Shown in pieces: positions 57,001-64,000 of a stretch of 64,000 bases of DNA (its first letter is position 1; each line of letters starts with the position of its first letter). This stretch comes from JAFGBI01 sp964480725 (GTDB lineage: Bacteria; Myxococcota_A; Polyangia; Polyangiales; Polyangiaceae): NCBI GenBank assembly GCA_964480725.1, contig CAYZQO010000012.1:38787-102786 (forward strand), given 5' to 3'. The notes under the pieces were generated by a model, which ran no database searches, was not told where the DNA came from, and saw only the letters and a list, made by a program, of their open reading frames with translations. The translations under genes were made by a program, and so were the position numbers.

Positions 57001-57312
57001 TCAACGGCCGGCGGCGGGAAGAGGCGGAGCGCGGCGCCCGGTCGAGGCCGGATGGCTGGAGCCCGTGACTGAGCGCGAGCTCTCCCCAGGGGGCGGGGCG
57101 GGATGCCTGGTGGGTGTGCACCTCGAGCTCCTGGTGCTCGTTGTCGGTCCAGCCGGTGGGCAGCGCGGCGGACGCCGCCACTGTCGGTTGCGGTGGCGGA
57201 GCCCACCGCCGCCCCGGCGGCGAGCGCGGACCCTGGCGCGGAGGCGCCGATGAACAGGGTGGCGAGAAGAAGGGCACGGACCGCGGATAGCGTGCTGGTG
57301 CTCCTCTGACAA
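57001..57312 (-). pseudogene. possible broken small secreted-protein gene
   Basis: In the 500-bp gap between fhs and the asparagine-synthase-like gene. One minus frame gives a signal-peptide-like segment (VRALLLATLFIGASAPGSAL), the neighbouring frame gives a plausible short mature chain (LPTGWTDNEHQELEVHTHQ) ending at a TGA at 57001. No start codon joins them in one frame. A frameshift, sequencing error or chance are all possible; the rest of 56953-57457 holds nothing I can support. Confidence 0.25.
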
Positions 57313-57457
57313 CGGCCCCAATGGCTCCGTCGGACTCGGCATGCGCCCGCGCCACCCCCGTCGAGACTCGTTTCGCACATTCCATGGCCACAAAACGCCA
57401 TCGGATGTGCGTTTCGGATCTATGTGGGGCGACGCCGCGCGCGGGTTTCCCGGCCAC

Positions 57458-59314
57458 TCACGCGGTCGCAAGCGCCATCGCCCGCGCGGCGCGCAGCTGC
57501 GAGAGGTGCTCGTCCATGCAGGCGAGCAGGCCGATCCGGTCCAGGTGCGAGCGGGCGCCGCTCGCGTGCTCCGCGAGGAATCGATCGAGCACCGGTCCCT
57601 CGAAGAGCTCGCGGCCGACGCCGTCAGCGGCCCGCAGTCGGTCGGCAAGGCCGCCGCGGAGCAGCCCCGCCAGCAGCTCCGAGCGCACCGCGTCGTGGCT
57701 CTTCGCCCGCCCGCCGCGGCGGAGCCCCCCGAGCAGGCGCCGCACGTAGTGGGGCGTCTCGGTGACGAGCCACAGGTTGTTCGCCAGGCGTTGCCAGGGG
57801 TGGCCGCCCATGAGGGGCAGGTACGCGGCGTGGTTGATCGGCTCCCAGTACGCCGCGGGCAGGTGGCGGCGCACGAGCTCCCGGTGCAGCAAGCAGTCGT
57901 TCGACGACGGCGCCGGCAGCGTGAAGGCGAGCCGGACCAGCTCCGGGCTGTCGAAGGGCGAGAGCATCGGGTGATACCAGGTGAACCGGCTCGGCATCGC
58001 GCCCCAGCGGCCGTGCCGCTCCGTCAGGTAGTAGAGATCCAGGTGGTCCGAGCCCAGCTCGGACAGGGCGCCGAAGCCCGCGACGATGGCGTCGAGGCGC
58101 GTGAGGACCGCGCGCCCGAGCTCGGGCGCGCGGAAGGGTTGCCGGCCGAGCCGCCGCGCGATCCGGCCGTGGAGCAGCGCCCGGGCGGCGCCGGGCGTGA
58201 GGCGCGCCGCATCGCCGCGCCAGCGATAGAGGGAGCCTTTGTACAGGCCGCCGCCGCCGCCGTTGAGCTTGGGCACCCGCGCCACGAACCGGGGCAACGG
58301 CGCGATCGCCCGGCGCCCGTCGGTGTCGCCGTTCATCGCAAAGGCGAGCGCGCGGAGGTGCCCGAGGAAATCGTCGGGCGATGGCGGCGTCGGCAGCAGC
58401 GTCTCGAAGCGAACGCCCGCGGCGCGCGCGACGCGGGCGGCGGTCGGCACCTCCGCGCCATCGGGGCCCCCGGAGGTCGCGGCGGTCACGATCCGCGGAT
58501 CCACCACCGAAACCAGCGCCGCCATGACCGCTCGGCTGTCCATGCCCGAGGTGAGGTCGGCGCGCACCGCAGGCGCGTCACCGACCAGGCGGCGCACCGT
58601 GTCCCGCGCCTGTTCCACCATCCGGTCGACGATCGTGGCGACCCCGCGCCGATCGCCCCGCTCGACCCGAGCCGCGAAGCCGAAGGGGGGCGCCGCACGC
58701 CGCTCGAGCCCGCCATGCCACCAGGTCAACACCCGGTCGGGGCCGGCCGTCTCGACGCCGCGGATGAGGCTGTGGCCGCCGAGCGACCACTCGACGGCGA
58801 TGGCGGAGCTCGCGCTGACCGGATCGAGCGCGACCGGGAGCCGGCCGGTCGCCGCCAGCGCGAGCTCGTGCGAGCTCACGGCGAAGAGGTCGCCGTCCGT
58901 GCAGCAGCGCAGCGCGCGGTGGCCGATCCCATCGCACAGGACGGTGAGCCGCGCCGCGCGTCGCTCCACCACCACGGCCGAGAAATCGCCGTCGAGCGCC
59001 CGAGCCGCCACGGCGCCGCCCGCGCGATACGCCTCGGCGATCCTCCCCGCGGCGCCACCCTCCGCTCCGAAGACGACGCCGAAGGCGAGCACCAGGAGAT
59101 CGTCGTCGTCCGCGCGGGTCACCAGCTCCGCCGCCGCACCCCCGGTCGGACAGCGCGTGAACCACCCGCCTCCGAGCTCCGGCAGTGGGGCCGCCGCCTC
59201 GATCACCTCGCCGCCGAGGTCCGGCGCGAGCGCGCGCGTCACGCGCAGGGCCCGCTCGACGAGCGACCAGCCGAGCTCCGGCGTCGGGCTGGCGAGCGCG
59301 AAGACGGTGTGCAT
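57458..59314 (-). CDS. asparagine-synthase-like protein lacking the glutaminase cysteine
   Basis: About 618 aa. The N-terminal half resembles a class II glutaminase fold but starts MHTVFALA, so the nucleophilic Cys2 of asparagine synthetase is missing. The synthetase half keeps a PP-loop-type motif (LTSGMDSRAVMAAL) and later DHLDLYYLTERHGRW. Such proteins usually form an amide or other adenylate-linked bond using ammonia or another amine; many occur in surface polysaccharide or natural product loci. It lies downstream of the sulfatase-like gene on the same strand (145 bp gap). Confidence 0.8.
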   Translation of the reverse strand: MHTVFALASPTPELGWSLVERALRVTRALAPDLGGEVIEAAAPLPELGGGWFTRCPTGGAAAELVTRADDDDLLVLAFGVVFGAEGGAAGRIAEAYRAGGAVAARALDGDFSAVVVERRAARLTVLCDGIGHRALRCCTDGDLFAVSSHELALAATGRLPVALDPVSASSAIAVEWSLGGHSLIRGVETAGPDRVLTWWHGGLERRAAPPFGFAARVERGDRRGVATIVDRMVEQARDTVRRLVGDAPAVRADLTSGMDSRAVMAALVSVVDPRIVTAATSGGPDGAEVPTAARVARAAGVRFETLLPTPPSPDDFLGHLRALAFAMNGDTDGRRAIAPLPRFVARVPKLNGGGGGLYKGSLYRWRGDAARLTPGAARALLHGRIARRLGRQPFRAPELGRAVLTRLDAIVAGFGALSELGSDHLDLYYLTERHGRWGAMPSRFTWYHPMLSPFDSPELVRLAFTLPAPSSNDCLLHRELVRRHLPAAYWEPINHAAYLPLMGGHPWQRLANNLWLVTETPHYVRRLLGGLRRGGRAKSHDAVRSELLAGLLRGGLADRLRAADGVGRELFEGPVLDRFLAEHASGARSHLDRIGLLACMDEHLSQLRAARAMALATA

Positions 59315-59459
59315 CGCGCCGCAGCGTAGCATGAGGGGTCACGGCCGCAGCAACGCGCGGGCGCACCAGCCCACGCCCCCCGTCGCGCCCGCGCCTCGCG
59401 GTCGTCGCAGATCCGGTGCCCGGCCTCGACTGTCGGCGCGCCGGGCACCACGATCAACG

Positions 59460-61475
59460 TCAGAATTTCTGCCACGGGGGCTCGTAGCCCGCGTCCTTGC
59501 GGCGATGAGACTCGAAGAAGAGCTTGGTCGTCTCGATCGCGGCCTCGACGGCAGGCGCCCCGCCTTCGGCGAGGTCGATGCGCTCCTCGGGGTCCGTCGT
59601 CAGGTCGTAAACTTCCACGACCTGCTTCCTCAGATCGAGGATCGTCTTCATGCCGTCGGCGAGGACGAGCCCCTGAATGCGCCGGCCCGTGTCAATCCCG
59701 ATCGGTCGGGTGAGCTGCCGCGGCTCCCCCGCGACCAGGGGCGCCAGGCTCTCCCCCAGGCACACCCCCGGGGTCGCCACGCCGAACAGGTCGAGGATGG
59801 TCGGGCCGAGGTCCAGGAGGGTCACGGGAACGGCCGACTCGAGCGGCCGCTGGCCGGGGACGTGCAGCAGCAGCGCCACCCGGAGCTCCTCCTCGTAGAC
59901 GGTCTTGGCGTGGAAGAAGGTGCCGTGTTCGCCGAACGCCTCGCCATGGTCACCAGCAACGACAATGACGGTGCGGCGGGCGAGCCCCCGCTCCTCGAGG
60001 TGCTGGCGGAGGCGCGCGAGCTGCGCATCGAAGAGCCCGATCTCCCGCACGTAGCGGTCGAAGGGCTTGCCCTGCTTCCCCGCGCGGTCGTAGGGCGCGT
60101 GCGAGTCGTCGAAGTGGGCGTAGGCGAAGTACGGGCCGTGCAGGTGCGCGTCCAGATCCGCGATCAGCCGATCGACCACCTCGACGCTGCGGCGACGGCC
60201 GCCCGGAATCCAGCGTTCCTCCTGGAAGCCACGCCCGACGCCATTGACGGCCCGCAGGCGCCCGTAGGTGGCCAGGTGAACCGTGCGCACGCCCGCCTGC
60301 GCCAGCAACTCGGCGAGGCGCGGCGTCTCGTCGGTGAGCGCGACGCGGCTGTCCCCGAGGTCGCTCCAGCGGAGCGCGGAGTAGTACCGACAGGTGAACA
60401 CCGAAGCGATGCTGGTGGTCGTGGCCGAGGTGGTGGCCCGCGCGTGAGTGAAGTACGCCGAGGCGGCGCGCAGCCGATGGAGCTCCGGGAGGACGCGCTT
60501 GTATTTGCCCCGCTCCAGGACGTCAGCGCGCATCGCCTCCACGGTCAGGAGGAGCACGATGGGCGGCTCCGACGGGAGAAACGGCCTGGTCGAGGGCACG
60601 GCCGGGTGGCGACTCCGGTCCCGGAACCAGGGGGATCGCCGGTACTGGCGCGGGACCTTCCCGATCTCGATTCCGCCTCGGCTCGGCCGCAGGCGGCTCG
60701 CGAGCGGCGCGACCACGGAGCTCGGCAGGGCGTGGAGCCGCCGCAGCACCTCGCCCGGCGGGCGCACCAGGAGCGAGGCGGCCCCCGCGAGGGCCAGGAG
60801 CCCGACGCCCACCCACCGTACGCGCGGTCCGGGCCCGGACAGCTCGCGCCCCTCCAGGGCGAGCCCGATGAGCAGCGCGGCGAGCCAGGCCACCAGCAGG
60901 TGCACCGCGGGGTAGTCCCCCACGAGAACGAGGGCGTTGCCCACAGCGACGGCGGCGCCGAGAGGGAGCCAGGCGAGGCGCAGGAACGCGGGGGTGAGCC
61001 GGCGCCAGAGCCGTGTCGAGGCGAGCACGAGCGCCACCGTCAGCGACGCCGCCACGCGGACGACGGAAAGGCGAGTCTCGTAGCGCGCCGCGAGGTTCGA
61101 GACGTCCTCGCCAACGGTCGCCATCGCGACCACGAACCCGGCGATCCCGAGCAGCCCCACGGAGGCCCAGCCCCGCCAGCGCGCGCCCGGCACCCAGGAC
61201 AGGCCCAGCCGCCCAAGCCGCACCAGCGCCAGCGAGAGAACGCCGACAGCGACGAGCTGACCGGCGTCGAAGGCGTGGTGCAAGAGGCGCGTCCCCACCG
61301 GCGCCGGCGGCAGGCGGGCGACGAGCAACGGCTGGTTGACGAGCGCGATCACGCCCCAGGCGATGAGCTGAGCAGCGCCCGCGTCGAGCACGAACGACGG
61401 CGTTCGATCGGAGCGACGCGGTGCGGGGGTGGCCCCGGCGACCGGCTCCGACGCAGCACCTGCGACCTCGACCAT
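59460..61475 (-). CDS. membrane sulfatase/phosphotransferase-superfamily protein
   Basis: About 671 aa. Five transmembrane helices in the first 240 residues, then an extracytoplasmic alkaline-phosphatase-superfamily domain: metal site VEAMRAD, nucleophile region TTSATTTSIASVFT, HFDDSHAPYDRA, and VAGDHGEAFGEHGTF. There is no Cys/Ser-x-Pro-x-Arg sulfatase motif, and Thr is the likely nucleophile, as in LtaS-type or phosphoethanolamine transferases. Start ATG 61475. It may modify a cell-surface glycan or lipid. Upstream is the PEGA gene, downstream the asparagine-synthase-like gene. Confidence 0.82.
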   Translation of the reverse strand: MVEVAGAASEPVAGATPAPRRSDRTPSFVLDAGAAQLIAWGVIALVNQPLLVARLPPAPVGTRLLHHAFDAGQLVAVGVLSLALVRLGRLGLSWVPGARWRGWASVGLLGIAGFVVAMATVGEDVSNLAARYETRLSVVRVAASLTVALVLASTRLWRRLTPAFLRLAWLPLGAAVAVGNALVLVGDYPAVHLLVAWLAALLIGLALEGRELSGPGPRVRWVGVGLLALAGAASLLVRPPGEVLRRLHALPSSVVAPLASRLRPSRGGIEIGKVPRQYRRSPWFRDRSRHPAVPSTRPFLPSEPPIVLLLTVEAMRADVLERGKYKRVLPELHRLRAASAYFTHARATTSATTTSIASVFTCRYYSALRWSDLGDSRVALTDETPRLAELLAQAGVRTVHLATYGRLRAVNGVGRGFQEERWIPGGRRRSVEVVDRLIADLDAHLHGPYFAYAHFDDSHAPYDRAGKQGKPFDRYVREIGLFDAQLARLRQHLEERGLARRTVIVVAGDHGEAFGEHGTFFHAKTVYEEELRVALLLHVPGQRPLESAVPVTLLDLGPTILDLFGVATPGVCLGESLAPLVAGEPRQLTRPIGIDTGRRIQGLVLADGMKTILDLRKQVVEVYDLTTDPEERIDLAEGGAPAVEAAIETTKLFFESHRRKDAGYEPPWQKF

Positions 61476-61545
61476 GACCACGGCTTCTATCACGGAACCC
61501 CGCGGCGCTCCCCACGTCCGCCGAGCCGGATACCCCGACACGCGG

Positions 61546-63575
61546 TCAGTCGAGCGTGAGGTTCACCGAGTGCTGCTTCTTCGGCTGCACGTCGACCTGC
61601 ACGGACTGGCGCCCGAGCTCGGGGTCCTCGACGACGACCGTGTGAGGACCGGCGGGGAGGTTCACCTGCTTCGGGGTCGTGCCGATGCGACGGCCGTCGA
61701 TGTACACGGTGGCCGGCGGCGTCGAGTAGACGTTCACCGTCCCCGTGCCGGCGGGAGCCGCGGCGGGCTCGTCGCTTCCGGCAGCGGGCTCCTTGCCCGC
61801 GGGCTCCTTGCCCGCGGGCTCCTTCGGGGTAGCGCTCGNNNNNNNNNNNNNNNNNNNNNNNNNNNNNNNNNNNNNNNNNNNNNNNNNNNNNNNNNNNNNN
61901 NNNNNNNNNNNNNNNNNNNNNNNNNNNNNNNNNNNNNNGCGGGCTCCTTGCCCGCGGGCTCCTTGCCCGCGGGCTCCTTCGGGGTAGCGCTCGCGCGCGC
62001 GCGCCCGCGGGGCTTTCGCTCCTCGGGCTCCGGATCGCCCGAGGAGCGGCGGGCCATCGGATCCGCCGGCTCGTCATCGTCGTCGGTCGCCTCGGTCGCC
62101 TCGGGCATCGTGGGCGCGGACGCTTCCGTACGCGCGGGCGCGGTCGCCCCGCCGGCGGGCTCGCTCGAGGTCATGGGGGGCGCGCCGACGGGCGCCACCG
62201 GACGGCGGCTGCGCGTGACGAGGAGCACGATGACCAGCACCACCGCGAGCACCGCCACCGCGAAGAACAGCGCGCGAGACGGCTGCCACCGCGGGCCCGT
62301 CCTCGCGCTGGGGGGCGTGACCGCGGGCGAACCGGCCGCGGCCACGGCGGCCGAGAGCGGCGACGAGGGGAGGTTCGACAGATCCACGCCGGCGTCAGTG
62401 ATGCTCGCCGCGGTCGCGGCGACGGGGCTCGAGGCCGCATCCGTGAGCTCGACCGGCACGTCCAGGCTGTCGCTCGAGGCGGCGCGCGGCAAGCTCACCT
62501 CGATGGGGACGCTCACCGCCTCGGGGCTCGCCGAGGGGTCGCTCGTCTCGACCAACACCTCGATGCCGGCGTCGGACAGGGCTCGTACCGGCGCGGCGGC
62601 GGGCTCGACCGGCTCGGCCGCCGCGGCCGGTGCGGCAGGCGCGACCGGCTCGGCCGCCGCGGCGGGCTCGACCATCACCGCAGGCTCGATCGGGGCGGCG
62701 GGCTCAACCGTCACCGCGGGCTCGGTCGCGGCGGCGGGCTCGGCCGTCACCGCGGGCTCGGTCGCGGCGGCGGGCTCGGCCGTCACCGCGGACTCGATGG
62801 TGATCATGGGCGCGACGACAACCGCGGCGGGCGCTGGCGCTGCCGGCCGGGCCGGTGGGTGCGGCGTGGGCCGGTGTGGCGGCAGCGGCGAAGGCGGTCG
62901 GGCCGCGGGTTGGGCAGGCGCCCGCGCGCTCGGCGGAGGGGGCGGCGTCGGTCGTGGGGTCGCCGAGGCGCCCTCCGTTGCGAGAGAGCCGGGCGGACGC
63001 GCGCTCGGCGGTCGCCGTGGTCCCGCCGGCGGGCCGCCGTGGTGCTGCATCGGCGTCACGCCCGCGGCGGCCGGTGCGCGCCCGCTCGGGGAGCGAGCCG
63101 CAACGGGCACCGACACCGACGGACGCTGCGGGACCGGAGGCGGCGTCGCCATCGCGCTGCCCTGCGGCGCCGCAGTCGAAGGCCGAGTCGCCGTCGGCGC
63201 GGCGGGCCGCGGCGTAGCGCCAGCTTCCTGCCTGCCCCCGCCACCGGTTGCCGGTGGAGGGCCGCCGGGCGGGGTCGACAGCGTCCCCCTGCCAGGCGGT
63301 GTCGAGAGGCCCGCTCCCCCGCCGAGCTTGGGCAGCCACGACGGACCCTTCGGCGCTCCCGGGATCCCTGATGTCATCGCGCCCCTTCCCGCGGGCGGGA
63401 GCAAGGACGATGGGCGCGCGCCGGGCGCGCCCGATGGCTTGGCGGGGTCCGATCCTCGCGAGGCGCCGGACGCCGCCTCGCCCCACGACTCGTCCAGCTC
63501 GCTCGCGCTGGACCGCTCCACGGTGGGCGATCCCGCTGGCGAGGGACCCACGCTCGGCTTTTCAGCGTCTGCCAT
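61546..63575 (-). CDS. membrane-anchored PEGA-domain protein, interrupted by assembly gap
   Basis: The N-terminal part (from ATG 63575) is a Pro/Ala/Thr-rich cytoplasmic region, then one transmembrane helix (ALFFAVAVLAVVLVIVLLV), then a Glu/Pro/Lys stretch (KEPAG repeats). The C-terminus after the gap is a PEGA domain (VNVYSTPPATVYIDGRRIG). As given, the 100-N gap breaks the frame; removing the N plus one 55-bp duplicate copy joins the two parts into one frame of about 624 aa. PEGA domains are thought to bind envelope components. Confidence 0.8.
61784..61838. repeat. left copy of a 55-bp contig-end duplicate
   Basis: Identical over 55 bases to 61939-61993, immediately flanking the N run. It includes three copies of the KEPAG-coding 15-bp unit. 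Confidence 0.95.
61839..61938. other. assembly gap (100 N)
   Basis: Run of exactly 100 unknown bases inside the PEGA gene; 100 is a typical placeholder size and not a measured length. Confidence 0.99.
61939..61993. repeat. right copy of a 55-bp contig-end duplicate
   Basis: Matches 61784-61838 base for base. Such exact shared ends are expected when two contigs of a de Bruijn graph are placed next to each other. Confidence 0.95.
62715..62786. repeat. two tandem 36-bp units in the PEGA gene
   Basis: Direct 36-bp duplication (62715-62750 and 62751-62786) coding on the minus strand for an Ala/Glu/Pro/Val repeat (TEPAVTAEPAAA type). Confidence 0.85.
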
Positions 63576-63764
63576 TACCCTCCGGCGCTATCTACCACGC
63601 GGTACAGGCACGTTCCCAGCATCGGACGCTTCGGGCGCCCGGTTTCCCCCCTCGCGGACTCGGCGGTCGCACGATCAGGTCCAGTCACGCGGGAACGTCC
63701 GGGGCTGACAAGGGCGGCAAAGCGATCCAGTCTGCCGGCGGGACGACCTAGCCCGGGAGTCACG

Positions 63765-64000
63765 TTGGTTTCAGAGAGCAGCCCTACGATCAGTCCGCGC
63801 GTGCTCGTGATCGCCAGCGACGGCCCCGGTGGCGCCCACCTCGCCAGGGAGCTCGCCAGCCTCGGGACGACACCCGCCGTCACCACCGAGGCCGAAGCGG
63901 TCCAGGCCGTCCGCGCCGTCGAGCCGAACCTGGTGGTCTGGATCACGCCGACGGTGAGCCCATCCAAGCTCGACAGCCTCGTCACGCTGGTGGGGCGCGC
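63765..64000 (+). CDS. partial receiver-like protein, cut by window end
   Basis: Open to the window edge with about 78 residues visible. The fold resembles a response-regulator receiver domain (RVLVIASDGPGGAHLARELA, then AVEPNLVVWITPTVSP); the classical acidic pair and phospho-Asp are not in their usual form. A TTG at 63765 preceded by GGGAG five bases upstream is the best start I can see. No stop is in the window. Divergent from the PEGA gene. Confidence 0.5.
   Translation, partial: MVSESSPTISPRVLVIASDGPGGAHLARELASLGTTPAVTTEAEAVQAVRAVEPNLVVWITPTVSPSKLDSLVTLVGR

Noticed and set aside
57001..59314. Lasso-peptide cluster (asparagine-synthase-like cyclase plus small peptide)
   Set aside because: No leader peptidase or RRE protein nearby, and the small frame is not intact.

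Overview
The window is very GC-rich DNA from what looks like a myxobacterium-type organism (Myxococcota, probably Polyangia). The clues are the codon use, many lipoproteins with Gly/Thr/Ser-rich linkers, a small ribbon-helix-helix-like protein of the TIGR04563 type, multi-domain sensor kinases, a DUF2934 protein and a PEGA-domain protein. This assignment is by eye; no 16S rRNA, and no rRNA or tRNA gene at all, was found. The sequence is a draft scaffold: a run of 100 N at 61839-61938 interrupts one gene, and the two contig ends carry an identical 55-base sequence.

Layout. 0-3 kb: a pair of M16 zinc-protease-family genes, one with an intact metal site and one degenerate. 3-8 kb: a small membrane protein, a PAS/GAF sensor ending in a phospho-accepting histidine domain without an ATPase domain, and an ECF sigma / anti-sigma / secreted-protein operon. 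8-13.7 kb: an HtrA-type protease operon with DUF1844 and an acidic-repeat protein, an FKBP-type isomerase, a formylglycine-generating-enzyme-like lipoprotein, a soluble histidine kinase and the TIGR04563-type gene, whose 3' end lies in a 14-bp tandem repeat. 13.8-28 kb: a carboxy-terminal processing protease (S41) on the plus strand, then a long minus-strand block with a GT-C glycosyltransferase, aconitase, a rhomboid protease with a Cys-rich Sel1-like tail, a family 9 glycoside hydrolase and a GlpA/GlpB-like glycerol-3-phosphate dehydrogenase pair. 28-42.7 kb: mixed housekeeping and unknown genes (CDP-alcohol phosphatidyltransferase, SGNH hydrolase, HTH/receiver-like regulator, duplicated membrane protein, TetR, PurE, M28-like, PanE-like, aldo/keto reductase, citrate synthase, DUF2934). 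42.7-50 kb: TauE/SafE permease with a PLP decarboxylase, a CxxxC-array lipoprotein, and a MoxR-DUF58-transglutaminase operon.

50-57 kb holds the most interesting locus: a lipoprotein with four spaced (Y/W)YGPxP motifs in a Gly-rich chain (51803-52555), followed 5 bp later by a radical SAM/SPASM enzyme (50664-51797) and then by a Nudix hydrolase. The arrangement suggests a peptide-modification system acting on a repeat lipoprotein. Beyond it lie a tandem HD hydrolase, a CBM9-like lipoprotein, formate-tetrahydrofolate ligase, an asparagine-synthase-like protein without the glutaminase cysteine, a Thr-type membrane sulfatase/phosphotransferase, the gapped PEGA protein, and the start of a receiver-like protein cut by the window end.

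Metabolic genes (acnA, gltA, purE, fhs, glpA/B) are those of an ordinary heterotroph. The envelope-directed genes (proteases, cellulase-like enzyme, lipoproteins, sulfatase) fit a predatory or polymer-degrading lifestyle, but that is inference.
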